Shown here in pieces: positions 25,301 through 40,700 of a DNA stretch of 64,000 bases. The DNA is taken from positions 15,004,860-15,068,859 of the forward strand of contig NC_135244.1 in the NCBI RefSeq assembly GCF_947623445.1, in the 5' to 3' direction. Both the position numbers and the translations under genes were made by a program. How positions within the stretch are numbered: position 1 is the first letter of the stretch; each line of letters opens with the position of its first letter. Source of the DNA: Clavelina lepadiformis. Lineage: Eukaryota > Chordata > Ascidiacea > Aplousobranchia > Clavelinidae. The notes under the pieces are model-generated. The model searched no databases. It was given only the letters and a program-made list of their open reading frames with translations, and was not told the DNA's origin.

Positions 25301-27918
25301 TCAAGCTTTCCTTAGCTTTTCCTTCATTTTAACAAATTCTGGTCTTTCCTGTTCTTCAGTTTCTTTTAGTTCGACCTAAAATAGAAGTGCATATGGTAAT
25401 ACTGCTAAGAGGTTTTGAAATAAAAATATCCAAAGAGTCTGCAGCAGGACTGTACAAAGTGTGGCCCGCATGAAGGGTTTCGTGGCTCTCGACCAGTCTC
25501 ACAATTAGAGTTACTGTATATGAATTTGAAAACTATTCATGTGAAAAGGCTGGTTAGTTTAATCTGGTTTCTCAGATTGAACTGTAAGAAAGATAATTTA
25601 ATATTTAAATTATTTATGAAAACTGGCATGTGCATACTTCTTCTGCTTCCTTCTTCCTCCTCTCAAGTATTAATTCAAACTCTGATTTCATTGGAGACTT
25701 CTTTGTTTGCTCCTGTAAGTGCTCACGTTGTCTTTCTTGAAAAACTTTGCTGAGCTCGGACTTTTGATTTAAAACGTCAATGCCACTGTAAACAAAATAT
25801 CTGATGAGTGATGATACTCAAAAGGTAATTTAAATTTACGATCTCATAGACCAGTTTGTTGAACAAATAACATACAGTGTAACCTAAATTTCCACTACAA
25901 CTATTTTCTACATTGGTTAAGGTCATATTGCTGACCAAATACAGGCAGCTATCACTATGGGCAAGTGTGAACACGCACAATAACGTTTGTTTGTACACAC
26001 AGTGACAAGTATGCATGGTATGAACAAACAAAACACCAACCTGTAAACATTGAAGATGATAAGTAAGTTTAACACATGTTCAATACAACCATTCAAATGT
26101 GATGCGTAACAATAAAAACAGCGTACTTTCAAAAAAATAAAAACAAAGTTTTGTATGAAACACATAGTATAGCAAAACTAAATTTATTGCCTAATTCAGG
26201 GATAATCTCATGATTTCAATGGCAGCAATGTTTTTAATAAGCTATTATCATATAAATCTGCAGTTGAGCTCCAGATCCTGTGGATATATTGTGTTCATGG
26301 TTAATCCCTACCACAAAGCAAGAATGTGTAAAACTAGAACAATTCAAATACAGTAGCAGAATTTCCCATTAAATGGAAAATCATCATCTACAACAACAAT
26401 GTAAATTAGCTGCTCCACATCACAACTAATTTACATTTGAAGATGGTTCATTTGACTGCTCAAAATAGAACTGGAAAGATTAATATGTTTAATTTTGGGA
26501 GTTAATTTTGTCAATTGTTAGCAAAACTAATGCTTGAAAAAACCACAAATCTTTCAGGAAAACAGTTTAAGAAACTTAATAATTTTACCAGGATTGATTT
26601 TATTCTTTAATTTTTTGCAAGCTTTAAATACCTTGTGATAGCTTTATTTTTAGAAGTAATAAACAGTAAAAACATTTGTTGCAAAACATCTGCCACTGTT
26701 AACCACACCAGTAGTAAACAAAGTTTCAATAATCTGCTGACATTTATGCATCAAGAAGTAAATTTAATATTGGACTAAAATACGATCCAGAGACTTATGG
26801 TTGCTATCACCATTGGTGTGCGGAAATGCGTGGTCTCATCCCTGAGATAGTTTGCCTAAGCATTGCTTGAAATAAATCAGAATCTGCAGAGTACAATGTT
26901 TCCGTGTGCTCAGGTATTATTTGATATCAAAATCTTCCAAAATGAAGAAAACAAGCGAAGAAACCACTGACCAACCATAATGTAAACTTATTCAACTTAC
27001 AGCTTATTATTAAGCTTAAGTTCTTGTTGCATGACACGATGATTTCTTGACTCCAAGACAGGATTGGGAAGCTTTTTTGGTTGTATTAACAGATGGTCAT
27101 CGTTAGCTGGTCGAAAGGCATTGCTGTAATCTGTCGGAGGCTTAGTGGGATAACCTTAATAAAAACAATTAAAAAATTTGTAAAAATGATGTAAGTTTAG
27201 AAAAAATAAAAATCAGAAAATATAATTGACAAAAGTTAAACAATTTTTATGTAATAAGATACATGATATTACAAAAGATGCCCGTGATACCAGTAGTCAA
27301 ACACTTACAGTAAGCTATGAAACAATGAAATGAGCAATTTAAAAACTGAACCAGAATAAAACAAACCCTACAAAAACCATGCTTCAACTATGAATCACTG
27401 AAGCACTGCTGAAGTTGGTGTGGTGTAGCTTATAAAAAGTGTGGTAAACACGTAAGCAATAGCTTCCTGTGTTACAGCACAGGCTTTCAAAAACAATAGC
27501 ACCCAATGAATTGATCGAGACGCAGTGTGGTGGTAATCAATTCCTTTAATGCTTGTTTATGTGCGCAAGTGGAACTAAAAGATTGATACAGGTTGTTGGG
27601 CTCAACTGGAATACTGGTATCACCACTAGTTAACACAAAACACTTTTTTTACTTCTACTTAAATATATAAATGTCAATTTATTGGGTCTAGTTAACTTAT
27701 GCACCACAATATCTAAATCAAATACTGAAATACTACATGTCAAAAATTATTCCCCTTCATGCTAGCAAAAGTGACCTTATTCATTTCTTTTAATTACCGG
27801 TTTAGTATATAATGTCACATGATAAATGCATAGAACATAAATAAGATTTGTCACACATAATATCCTACGCACTGGTGGCAAATACAGTTTCCGCTTCTGA
27901 TTTCGGTGTATGATCCAT
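25301..27918 (-). CDS. FAM107: FAM107 family actin-associated protein
   Basis: Four exons in minus-strand order: 27873-27918, 27001-27154, 25638-25785 and 25301-25375, giving 140 codons. Vertebrate FAM107A and FAM107B have 144 and 131. Characteristic segments are LIQPKKLPNPVLESRNHRVM, QQELKLNNKLGIDVLNQKSE, LSKVFQERQRE, a charged coiled-coil EFELILERRKKEAEE, and the tail RPEFVKMKEKLRKA. These match the DUF1151 domain. FAM107 proteins associate with F-actin and in vertebrates respond to stress and glucocorticoid. The animal has too few clues here to say A or B; it is probably the single pre-duplication gene. Exon one is short and its donor (GTGCGT) was chosen because it restores phase. An alternative upstream promoter is possible. 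Confidence 0.9.
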
Positions 27919-30900
27919 GCAAAACTAAAAATAATAAAAAATGTTAAAAATTGATTTTAAACAACTAAAATATAATATTTGCACTGCACTTAAAATTGTA
28001 TTAATCAATAAAATCACATCCCGCATGTATAATAAAAATAACATTTCCAATTACATATGTTGAAGGTTTTTTTGTTTAAAACGAAAGCTCGGGTATCACC
28101 AATCAGCTGTCAACATATGGGTTAACAAACAAAATAAAGTATATGATATTGGAATTTTTTATCTAAACAATACACATATATATACAGATGTTCCATATAT
28201 ATGATATTTGTATAATTTATAAGAAAGTCCCACAAAAAACTTTGGCCTACAAAAAATTATACAAAATTTTCTGAACAGATTTTATTTACAAAAGCACTAT
28301 GTTTAATATCTAGTAGCGTGTAAAAGCATGCATTAGTAAGCACACCAGACACCCTTGTGTATAAGCCACACTCTAGTCGGGGTACTCCATGGTACAAAAC
28401 ATGCCACATACAGTATTCATAAGAAAATGGATTATAAACTTATATGTGACCCAGGTTCTATTTAAAAAAATAATATTATATGTAGCATGCCTTGTAGATT
28501 TTGTATGTATGTGACATGGTCCAGCATCCAGATAACCATTTGGTTTCAATATTACAAATATACCAAATAAAGTATCAAACAAAAATTCTGTTCTGTTTTT
28601 AAACATTTATGCATATTTTATGATATATATATAGGTTAGTGCGAAAATGTTTATGTGCTAAAGTCACCACTTAAATTTTTAAATATCATATATGTATATA
28701 TACATGCTGGTTTAATTTATTTAAAAAAATTAAACTCCCCATTACCACAGGAACTAAAGAACATGTTATCACATATATATAAGTTTTGAAAACAACACTT
28801 TAATCTATATTGACCACACACTTAATGAAAATTGGCACATGTACCATGAGATGTAAGTAGCTACTAATACTTAATCAAAGCAATTTATCACAACTATAAA
28901 AGTGCAAAAAAAGATAGTTCATAAAACTAGAAGTTCAATATTACATTTTGTGGTAAATTTAGTCACTAATTAGTTTGGGAAGTTGGATTGTCCACTTTTA
29001 CCACTAACTGCTGCACTATATATTTAAATAACTATGCAATATTTTCAGATAAACATACATATTTTTTTCATGTATTGGTACATATAATGCAACAAATAAA
29101 ATGTTCAGCACATTTTGTTCATACTCGTGAGGTTATATGAATCCTATATGTCTTTTGTTGAAGCCCTGTAAAAGCATGTTTATCACCCTACTATGTTTGA
29201 AGAGTTCATAAGCTACTAATTTGAACAAAAAGAAATGCCTCTTTAAAAAAGACATATATATATATATATATATATAAAAATATAGATAATTTAGACAGTT
29301 CTCTTGAAACTGGGTACATGCACGTTTGCACAATATGTATGTGAAAATTATATCCATAAGCTGGCTTCTCAATTGAAAAAAACTTTTGTTGTGATAACAA
29401 CTAAAAATTAGTCTTGAAAGATAATAATTGCAGCTAAAACATTTAAAAAAGGTTAGCACTTGCAAAACAAATTATATATGGCTACAACACTATGGTTACC
29501 ATTATTATGTATGTCATATATTATGCTTTATTCTAATTAATATAATTTAAGAAGTATTAATATAAAATTTATATAATATAAAAAAGTGTTTATACATGTA
29601 CCTATCAAAATTACACATAAAATGTATTAATGCTGCAGTCACTTACTTGTGAATGATATATGTAAATAATGGACTTCTTACAAGCAGAAAGCACCAAATC
29701 AAACAAAAATGAAAATGGATTTATATATGTTTATCATTTATACAGAATATTTGTGATTAAAATCAAGTTAAGCACCTTCATGAGTAAGACAAGTATGAAG
29801 TGAAAACCTTTCACTACAATAATTTAACAATGTAATTCACACTGGAAAGTACGGCAGTTTTCAACGAGAAATCGTGTATGCAAACACACAAATTTGGCAT
29901 GATGGCGTGAACCTAAGCCTCAATTCTTTGTTTATTTGTTATAAATTAGCTTTCAAACAACCAACTTTTCTTTGATTTCTTATCAGAAATCAATGTGAAG
30001 ATTAAAAATTTAAAAATATATATATATATAAAAAATGCAGTCAACACCACTGAGTTAAATTAAATTGTAAATAAATTTTGGGTTAAGTATAAAAATGCAT
30101 CCTCTGGTTACAGGGTTATGCACTTCTACACTAGACCCCAAATCTAAACTTTATTAGACCCTCCACTTCGTGTGACACTCAACATGCAAAAATAAGCCAA
30201 TGACCTCTCGTAACTGCACAAGAAACTTTGCAATCAAAAACTGACGATAATCAAAAAAGATATATGTCTATGATAGCCTTGTGATAAATAAATAAATATC
30301 ATATTGCGCCATACACAGACAAACTGTCATGTGTAACCGCAGTCTGGTAGTTGCACCAATTGGCCATATCTTTGAACCGTCTTCATAGACGACCAACCAG
30401 CCATAAGGTTAAAACTGCTGGCAATATCCTGGTGAAAGCTATGTTACCCAGGTCGCCCACTTCCTCCAAACTAAATTACCTCAAAATGCGTCAGCGCTTC
30501 TAAGCGTAATCATACGACTGATTCCAAATACAAAATAGATAGGCGCTACTGAAGTTGTACAATACATGAGGTACTTCAAGCTGTTGCATCGATGTGACTG
30601 AATACAGCGTTCACCACAACACAGCTCTTAACCTGCCCACTTGATTGGACTGTTATCTCTTATCGGGTAATGTAAGGACCATTGCTGACATGAAAGATCA
30701 CTCAATATTGTGGTGGCAAAAAAATTCTCGACCAATGCTTTCATTACCTTTGTTTCAGCTCATGCGGCTGCGTCATGGAAACGCTTTGTTGAGTAAACGA
30801 CCTTTTTATAAACTCGCATTGAGTCACATTTCGCGTACGCTCAAACGAAGCCTTCTTTTGATTAATGGATGAAAGAAATGAAACCCAGTCTGCGCGTTTT

Positions 30901-33276
30901 CACATTTAACCATATTTAGCAATATCGAAGAGAAAACGTCTTGCTAGCAGGCAGAGAGCGGCGCTAAAAAGGAAACAGCCGTAATTTTAAATTCGTCAAT
31001 TTCGCCCTTTGTAAGAACACTTTCAACACATCCTATATTTTGAGCTCTTTACACGTATAATTTTATGTTAACTGTTTTTACGTATTATTTCGTGCAACGA
31101 TGTTTACATCTATAACTTATAATTACGCCCTCGCGGTGCTCGCCCACTTACAAAAGGCATTTATACGGTACGTGATTTCACACGCAGTGCGATTTATCCT
31201 CCAGTGATGTTATAGAAATACACGTCTACACAATCAGAAAATGCATGGAACTGCATCCTTTATTTTAAGAAAAGGAAAGGACAAAGGCATGGTTGAAAAT
31301 CTGAGGAACGTCGAAGTTTAGCAACATAATGAATAATTTCAAATGGCTGAAACCACAAGCAATGAAACACTACAAAAAATGCTCATTCTAATTATGCTGA
31401 GAGTGCAGTTAACCAAGCAACTGTTTGATCGTCTCACTGCAAAAAGATAATTTGCAAAAGAAAGCAATAAATAATGCACGAAGTTAAACTGTTGGCAATG
31501 AAAGATGATGCAATTCATGCCAATCTGCATGACACCGCACTTGATGAAAACAAGCTTCATCTTAAGTTCAATAGCTTCTACGAAAATGTCCTGTGAGAAA
31601 ATCCGCTTAGACTTAGCCCGTCTGAGCATATTACGTTGAACTATATTTACGAGTTTTTGAAAATATAGGCTAATTTGCACCAAATCCTCAAGTAATTGAA
31701 CAAAGTCGATTGATTTGAAGTAAGCTACTGAATCGTGTATGTCTAAACACTAAAAAGAAAAATTGTATTGAATTTGATGAGTATGAATGTATGAGTGGCG
31801 TAATTTGTCAAAGTGCGAAAGCTGATAATTGCTGTCTTATAGGGAAGGCATTGCAAGGTAATGGCACAAAATCACCTTCTTTGGGCATATTAGCCAGCAA
31901 TCAGAATTATCACATCGTAAATACGACAAATGTCATAATTTTGAAATACAGTCCGTATTTCGTACGAATGCTGTTGATACTGCGTTCGTTCAAATTTGCT
32001 TTGGCTACTTTAGAAATGACGTAGCGCTTAGGCACATAAACGCCTTATTTATTCACTGAAATATTTTTCTTCTTCTGGGAAAGTACAATACAAGAAACCT
32101 AAAGCAGATCTCATTAATCAATTAATTTAAGTTTACAGGAAATCTGCATAACTGGACAAATAACAAAACAAGTGCTTTTGCTTTATTTTTGTTGTAGAAT
32201 ACAGTCATATTCTTATTCGTAAACGAAATAACAAATCTTGTATTTTTTACCGTACAACTGTGAACTGCTTAAACTGCCCATAACCTATATGCGTAAGAAA
32301 TGAATTTTCAAGCATGTCATTATCATATCAATAAAAATTTAGAGCTGTTTTAACATAGCCAGTTAAACGTATAATGACATTTGAAAGCATGTGCATAGCG
32401 GAAACATGGTGTAGGTATTACCAAAATATTAAGCAGAATAACGACAATTTCCAACGTTTGACAAGCGTCTCATAAAAAAGTTAATGACTCTTTGCGCATT
32501 CCTCTCAATATAAAGTTTTAAGATTGCATGGCACTGTCCAGTAAACATTGCCTACGGGAAAATTATAATTGGTAGGCTTCCAAACCGATAAACAATCCAT
32601 GGCTTGCAACCTTCTAGAAAAATAACTTTCATGTAGACGATCCTAACGCTTGGCATCCACATAACTAAAGAAAATTGCAGATTAATTGCTAAAACTAAAT
32701 TTAAATCGCAGCACAGAGACAAGATGGTGAAGTATTATTATTTTGACATACATGGTGCTAGCCGGAAGTTTGCTAATTGTTATAAAATCGAATCTGATTA
32801 TGTGTTTCACTCATAATTAATGGAAATAACATTACAACGCATAAAAATCAAGGTTTAGTGAGAGCAAGCAGTGTGAAATCATTTTTTTATCGTGAAGTTA
32901 GCAACCGCAAGAAAAGAAAAAAAAACAGGTTGAAAAGAAACAGTGTAACAATATCACACTTGTGAAAATTACGTTAAGATACACGTGCATCTGAAATTTT
33001 CGAACTTCAGATGCAAAGAGTTCCCACAAGCGGACGGTAAAAAGGCAATAATTTTTTATCTTTTTCAAAGTTATAGTTAATCTTTTAATCAACTTCGGCG
33101 ATAAATCAACAAAGCATGGGTAGTTTCTACAAAATTTTCCAACTACACAGTACTGATTTTTGAATGAAGTATTTATAATTATGTAGAAAAGTTCATCTAC
33201 AATTCTATATTTAAGGGCAGTGATAATGAGGTTCAACAACACAAAAAATGCAATCGACGTAAACTACATCTTGTTC
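27919..33276. other. AT-rich intergenic stretch with TA microsatellites
   Basis: Long AT-rich sequence with many short TATATA tracts (28165-28205, 28620-28635, 28690-28705, 29254-29276 and 30015-30031). Open frames of up to 114 codons (for example 29133-29465 and 31339-31683 on the minus strand) have no recognisable motif and lack splice context. FAM107 regulatory sequence or 5' UTR exons may be here, but I cannot point to them. Confidence 0.45.
29254..29276. repeat. TA dinucleotide microsatellite
   Basis: About eleven uninterrupted AT units. It has no apparent function and is likely polymorphic. Confidence 0.9.
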
Positions 33277-33284
33277 GTTTAGTG

Positions 33285-34092
33285 CATACGTCTCAAACTC
33301 CCGGACCGCGGGCCACATACGGCCCTCTTTACAATAAAACTCGGCCCGCAATGTTATTTTATACAGTGAACTATTTCCGGCCCACGAGATCATTGTACAG
33401 TATAACTTACTTTTTTCAAGCAAGAAACAAGATTATGACAAATCGCACAATACACTAGCACAGCAGTTGCCCCACCATACGATAGAATAAATAGATTTAG
33501 TCTATCGCTTGTAACCTAGGCTGCAACAGAAGAATATTTAAAAATAGCCCAGTCAAAACTGCTCTTATTCAGCAGCCTCAGTTTAATTTTCGCAAGTCTA
33601 ATAGTACGGCACCTTTCAACATGGCCAAACTTTCTAATGCAATTTCTAATCGATCTACTTTGTGCTCATATTTGAGAGCAGCTTCTTTAAACATCCAACA
33701 ATGCAGCTCAGACTTGATAAAATATTTTTCAATTCATGTTGTTCCAACTGATTGCGCGGCCTAATTTCCGCGAAATACACTGGTTTTCCCAAAGCCTTGT
33801 TTTCAATAATAAGCCTACTTCGTGGTAGGTAAGCTTTTATTCTATTTCTTGGTAGGATATATTATTGAGTGCGACCTATTTTTACTTTTTTTCGTCAATA
33901 TTTTTTGGACTTGTATTCGAAGAAGAATAATACATCGAGCTTTAAACATCAAAAACTTGGTGTTGTTTCGCTGCCTGTTCCAATTCATGTACTCGTGTCG
34001 GGAAACGTTCAATCAGTTATCATCCTTACGGCCCGCGGGGTTAAGTAAGTTTTGAGATTTGGCCCCTGGTGCGATTGAGTTTGACACCCCTG
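33285..34092. mobile_element. hAT non-autonomous element, 808 bp, 8 bp TSD
   Basis: The right end TTGAGTTTGACACCCCTG is the standard hAT terminus. The left end CATACGTCTCAAACTCCCGG is a diverged inverted copy. Both are followed inward by GCGGGCC or GGCCCGC motifs. The flanks are a perfect duplication, GTTTAGTG, at 33277-33284 and 34093-34100. It contains no recognisable transposase. Confidence 0.8.
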
Positions 34093-34100
34093 GTTTAGTG

Positions 34101-34709
34101 CAAGAATCTGCTGTATAAACGCCACAATAAGAATGGTGTAAAAGGATTTTGTAAATTCTGTAAGAATGGCGCTAAAGGATTCCATGAGGTTTTGTGACTA
34201 CATGTTTATGTCATTATTTTTGTTTTTTTATAAATTTCATATTGTATTAAATAAAAGAACTATTTATAACTTTTGAATTCTAGTACTACGTTTATGTTTT
34301 TTTCCTATAAGCTTATAAGAACATAAATTTTCACGCTTAAAATATTTGTTTGTAATCTATTATAACTTAGTATCGGTTAAAATACCTCGGACTCTCGGTC
34401 AGGAAAGATGACTAACAAACCGAACTTGTTACCTCAAAACGTACGTCAATGTAAGTTATATCAGACCAGTCAGTTATTGTTCGATAGAAAAGTGTATTTC
34501 GCCATAAATGGCACCATAAGTTATAAGATAGTAAGACATTGATAAAATTTACATTTCTTTACAGTGTTTTTAGACTAATTGTAAATCAGTCTTAATGAAG
34601 AGGCAAAACTTTGCTATAAACTTCATAGAAAGAAACGGAAAACACAAATCGAAGAAAAAATTAGATTCCCAAACATAAGGGTAGAAAAATAAAAGAGTCT
34701 CTAAAACCA
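34101..34709. other. UBXN7 downstream region
   Basis: AT-rich with no coding signal. It should contain the UBXN7 3' UTR. No exact AATAAA in the minus orientation is visible within 400 bp of the stop. Confidence 0.4.
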
Positions 34710-37700
34710 TCAACTCTCCATCTTTTCCTGAATAAAAACAGTTTCTTGAGGACAAAGGCCCGCGTATTCCAGAGTCATTCCACTTGGCATCGACGATATT
34801 AACCTCCGAGGAAAGTTGGTCAACAATTCGTAGCAAGACAGATCATAATTCTTCAGGGCAACCACATACGTAAAGTCCTGAAAGTAAACAATGTCAAAAA
34901 GATATAAATTCTTATTCTTTTCTTGAAACAGAATTTACCACGAAAATACAATAGGTATGACAAAAAAACGCTGCAAAATAGAAACAAATTCCAATTAGAC
35001 GGTATTTGATTGCTGCTTCAGATTTAGAACAACCCCCAAGAAGTCAATTTACGCCAAAAAAATATTAAAGTAGCATTCGGTAGCACATGCTTACAACCTG
35101 AATTGTGTCGGATGCATTCATTGTAATCATCTGCCTTGAACCATCGGGAAACCTGAGCATAATCTTACACTTTCCCGAAACCGGTGCTTCGTCACGTGAA
35201 GTTCCATTATGCAGAATAAGCGAGCTGCATCCTTCATGCGTAAGGTCAATGCGATCTTCATGTATTGATGAATTTATTGAGTGTTTGAAATATTTTGAAG
35301 AAGGTTGAAAATGATTCAGATCCGATTTCTCACTTGGCCGCTTTTTAGGAAATATTTTAACGAGTTTTCTTTTTGTTTGGTTTTCCCCGTTTTCACTTAC
35401 TGGACGATCAGGGTCATCGATCGGCGAGCACCGACAATCTAGTTTTCTCGTAGACGCGCGGAGAGTGTTACCGGATGTTAATTTATCTTTTTTCGGAGTG
35501 TCCTCATCCGTTGAAGATTGCGTCAAGAGGTACGCAGTATCTTCATCCACCGAGCCATCGTTCCTTCCTCTTGTTTCTTTCAAAGACATCGCGATGGCGG
35601 CAGCAATTTGTGAATCTTCGGTTTCGTCCAAAATACTATGCTGAGAAAAAGGAGTTGTGATTAATTGAGTGAATATTTTATTAGACAGAGCGTTACGATA
35701 TGAGTATATTTTCTAATGGATCCCAAAGCGTGGTCCGGGGAACTCTATAGGGGTCTACAAGAATATTTCAAAGGTTCCAGCCAGGTTGTTGCATTACGAC
35801 AAGTAAAGTTGACAAACTTGGGCGTTATAGTGTGTTGTTTGGATATACTGTACAAATAAAATCATTTTCCACATACAGTACTTAGTTTTACCCTACGTTG
35901 TAGATACACTGGTGCAAATAACATGCCTATTTATAGACGATAGTTAATTATTAATAATTTATTAATACAAAAGTTAGTTTGCAAAATACTTAAAAGTGGA
36001 AGCATGCAGTATCAGTTAATGATTTTCAACGCTTACCTTAAAAGAATAAACAGAAGGAAGTATGCATAAGCTATGCTTTCTCATATTAAATGCACTTACT
36101 TACCGTTTTGTTTTAATGACAAATTAATAAAGGTAACTGCAGTGTTAAATAAACAGGTTTTATATGGTAGACATAAAATTTAATGTACTATCGTAAAACA
36201 TAAATATTTTGTAGCAGCACCTAAAATAAATAGTTCCACAGCCGAAAAGGACCGAAAACCACGATACAAATTTATGTTCGATAGATGGTACGTGATAGTT
36301 GTTTGTGGCTACGGAAACTGGGTTAAATTTTTCGTGCAATATTTTCAACTTTGGTTTATACCTTAATTTGGTTTTAATTCTATTTAGTTCATAGCTTAAT
36401 ATTAATTTTAGATTATAAATTCAAATGTAATCACAGGTAATCAAACTAATAAAAAGCCTCTGAAGTCAAACATATAATCTAATCTATACTTTGGCAACTT
36501 CTAAAATGTGGTAAAACGCTTTCTGGGTATACTTGTAAAAACTATACATTATACATCCAGTAAAGTTACGAAATATGTGTGGTCAAAGTTCAGGAGTTCA
36601 CAGAAGCGACACTATATTAAGTAAAATGCATTGGCCGTGGTGTCTAAAATTAACCAACGGCAAGTTCATCCTCAGTGGAAAAAAATGCGGTTGCGTAACC
36701 ACGAAAACGAATTTTACGTAATCCCAAAAAGTAGAGTTGGCCTGAGGCCAAAATAACCAGAACCGACATAAAACAATCAAAGTTGACTTCACGACCACAT
36801 CAGCTCGGGTGTGGCTCACATTGTACGTACAAACAGGTGACTATGATTTATATTTCAACCACCCGATTTAGCCTATATCTAACATCCGTTTGGCAAGAAT
36901 GGTCAGTGATAATATAATAAACCCATCCAAAAAGCTAACAAAAAAATTATAATTTCAAATCTAACTTTAGGTGGCGTAAGCAAGCAACACATCTGTTTAG
37001 TGTCAACTTAAATATACTACCAATATGTAGGTGAATCAGCTGAATTTCACAGTAAAAATTCGTCTAAGCAGCGATAAATCAGCGTTTTTACACAGCAAAA
37101 CATTTTCGCTAAGTTATTATTCCAGGGTAAAACGGTAACATATGTAGGCCTACTGGCCATTTCTTGTATTGTTTCCATGACCTAGGCAAGGAATATACAA
37201 TATTATGAAATTGGATTAAATTCATACATTCAAGTGCTAATGACCCATTAGCTGTGTTGAAATTATTTTCATTTTTTGGCATTGAGAAGAAAACCTATGA
37301 ACTATGTGGCAGACACTATAGATTGCTCAGATCAGACATATACCTTCACCGGTCTTTTTCCATTCAATGCTGGATTTAATGATTCATGCTCGTCCAAAAA
37401 GGATTTCACTGAAACAAGTACAACAAAATTGTCTTAGGATAACCTAGATTGCAGCAACACATACTTTATATATACAAACATCTTCTGACATACTACGCAT
37501 TTACCGGGTCATTACGTGAAATTAGACACGGCAATATGATCAACAATCGGGTAATTAGGCAAATTACGTCATTAATGACAACTTCCTTGTTGTCCTGGTT
37601 GTTCAATTAATTATTATACAGTTTCTAAACAAATTACCTGACGCAATGAAGCTTTCGGACGTAGTTTCAGACCAAGTCGTCAGGCAGCCGCCAGTGCGAG

Positions 37701-40700
37701 GATCAATGACGGCGATGTAAGGCCAGTTCGACACGCTGTAGAACATCATGAACTTTTCGCCTTCTAGGCTATCACTTCGAACCTTAAGAAAGATTTTGGC
37801 TTTCTTTTTGTCATTTTCTTTATGCATGACGTTACCGTCTACTTACTTGCCAGAATACAAAGTGCTTCTTCACCAACGACTTCACATTCTTGTTACTCCA
37901 GACGTCTCTGTTGAGAGCCTGGCAGGCGAACTCTTTGACATTATGGATATTGACCATGACCCATTTGTGCAAATTCACGCCTTCGTCACGTGCCTGGTGA
38001 GTAAAAAACAGTTTCCCTGAAAACCTTAACTTGTTGTTAACTTGCAAATGATGTTCTTCTGACGAAAATGCTGAGAAAAGCTTGGTATTATTTATAGAAT
38101 TGCACAAAGCTTTTTAAAACTTTAATGTTTGTCTGATTTAATAAACACATCAAAGGCTATTGAAAATTTTAGGGGAGCAGTTTGGATAAAAAATGAATTT
38201 TATACCTAAGCCAGCCAAATTTTTCATGTTAACGAGTAAGATAAACCAATTTGGGTTATTCAATGGATAGAAAGTTGTTATAAAAGCAAAGTTAGACAAT
38301 TACATAAGATTTATTTATGCAAACCAAACTCACATCTTTTCATTTATTCAAATCTAATCACGAAAAATTTATCCAAAATTAAAACTTTAGAAATGCACAT
38401 TTTCAAGAATAACTACAGATCCTTACACATTTGAATATCATCCAAACGTTTTGGCTTCCTGCCGATATTGTAGCCTATCTATTCTATAATCATGTTGACA
38501 TTTTGAGCATTTCTTTAGGGACAAAACGACATGTATATTAAGTAAAAACAACTTAGACAATATTTGATGCACCAGAGTAGGCATTCACCAGAGAAGATCT
38601 TAGTTGGTAAACTTTATCATATAAACATTTTCAAGCATTACTGCATTTTTAGTACTGCACTTGTTAATATTGTATTTAAACATCAACAATCTTAGCCCGT
38701 GTGGGCTGTTTATCATAGCCCGGGGATAATACTTCTCTCATAACATGCTACCAAACGACAACGAAAGGTCATGTTACGTAACTTTCAGACTACAATTTCT
38801 ACAACATGATGCAGCAAAAATCTTGATCAATGTACATCTCGTTTACAACAAACATTACAGCATATAGCAACATACATCTAAAAAAATACATGTAAATATC
38901 TTAATGTTAACCACTTTAGCAAGATGTTTTGCGAACAGTCAATTTCAAAATACTGTTGCTAGAAGTAGTTTGAAAGATACAGATACATAATATTAATTGT
39001 AGCGATGAGGAAAGCACATTCTTTTATTTTGATTAATAAATTATTTATTTTATTAAAGTTAACTTGATTTATATAATAAAATGAAATCATGGTATCAACA
39101 TTTTGATAATTTAAAAACTCCTAATATAAAATAAACCAATACATATTTCTAGTGCAAAGGTTTATACATATGCAGCTAGCTTTAAAGTTTCAATGAACGA
39201 TTTAGTATGAAAATCACGTTTAATATATCAAAACCTTCAATGACTGTTAGGTACCAGTGCAAAAAAGTTTTTAAAAGCATACAACAAAACAGTTTTTATT
39301 CCTTCAAATTATTACCGATTGAAATGATCCTCTGTGGATCATATCCATGGGAAGTCGGAAAAGATCTCCGAGTTTCTTCCTCTGTTTGCTGTCTTCAAGT
39401 TCCTCTGCACAAGGTTTCATAAAAAAACTCATGAAAATACTGCTTATAACATAACAAACACAACAAGATACTGTGGCATGTGACGAAAAAGGGTTTGCTG
39501 ACCAAAAACAATAATTGATATCACATACCATTTTATAATTGGAGTGAACACTTTATGGGATGGTGTTTAAGTCTTTCCAATGTGATTGCTTACAATGGAA
39601 AAACTATTATCATAGCAATGCATGACCATTATATTTTAATTAATACCTTTTTGAGTTTGGTTATAACCTTTTAAGTGATTCAAATGGAAAAGAACATAAA
39701 ATAGTCAATCATTGCAGTTTACAGATGTATCATACAAAAATATAATCTCATAAGTTTAACCCATGTTAATTGTTATTTTATAAATTGTAAATAAATAAAT
39801 TTTATAATTTATAAATTGGTAATAAACTAACTGAAATGAATAGATAACTGTGACTTATACTAACAGATATGCTGACATACAGAAAGATGCCTTGTTGCTA
39901 TACCATTACAGGCAGCAATGTTTGGGACATCAAAACACAAGATCACCAGTATATCTTGTCTTTTTAATAATATCATGTTAAGCGATTTAACTTCTTTTCC
40001 ATAACAACGCCATGCAAGAGTAGTATACAATACAACTGCTAACATACAACACAAGCATGTAGTCAACTGTTAACCTACACTTTCAAGACATATTGCACAA
40101 AGTTTTGCTTGAAAAAGACTTAACAAAAGCAACAACCAGAAATGGAAGTGAAAAAGTAAGTCAAACTAACCACCATTTTTATCTTGAAAACCGTCAAAGA
40201 CAGACTTGGCTTGTCTGGGATTGTGTGTCCAGTGCAGTGGGTAACTTTCAACATCCACTAAGACATCTGAAAAAGTATTTATTTTAAAGTACATCTAATA
40301 AAATTTAAAAAGTCTTTACACAATAAACAATTATTACCTTGTTTTTGTGGGATGGGCTCTCTAACTCCACTACTATCTGAGGATTGTGAAAAAAAAACAC
40401 CAAAACTATAAAAAACTGCACGCAATTGGACCATTTACACAAAAAATAATTATAATAATCAGTTAAGTTAATCAAAACAAACTGCCTTAAATAAGAACTG
40501 TGGCAAGAAAAGAACAATTCTGCGATACTTGAACAAGTTTACTAAACAACAAATCTCCAACTTTAGCAAAAAATAAACACACTTGTGTCTTTGGTTGATG
40601 GGTCAACATTGCCTCCATCTAAGAATGTTGTAACTGCAGACTGCAGGTTATTAGAGCATGCCTCAAGGAAATGACAAGCTGTGTTCTGATTGCTACCTGC

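Noticed and set aside
29133..29465. 110-codon minus-strand frame
   Set aside because: It runs through a TA microsatellite that yields an Ile-Tyr repeat; there is no motif or splice context.
31339..31683. 114-codon minus-strand frame
   Set aside because: The peptide has some protein-like composition, but there is no known family, no partner exon and no poly(A) signal. In AT-rich DNA this length can occur by chance.
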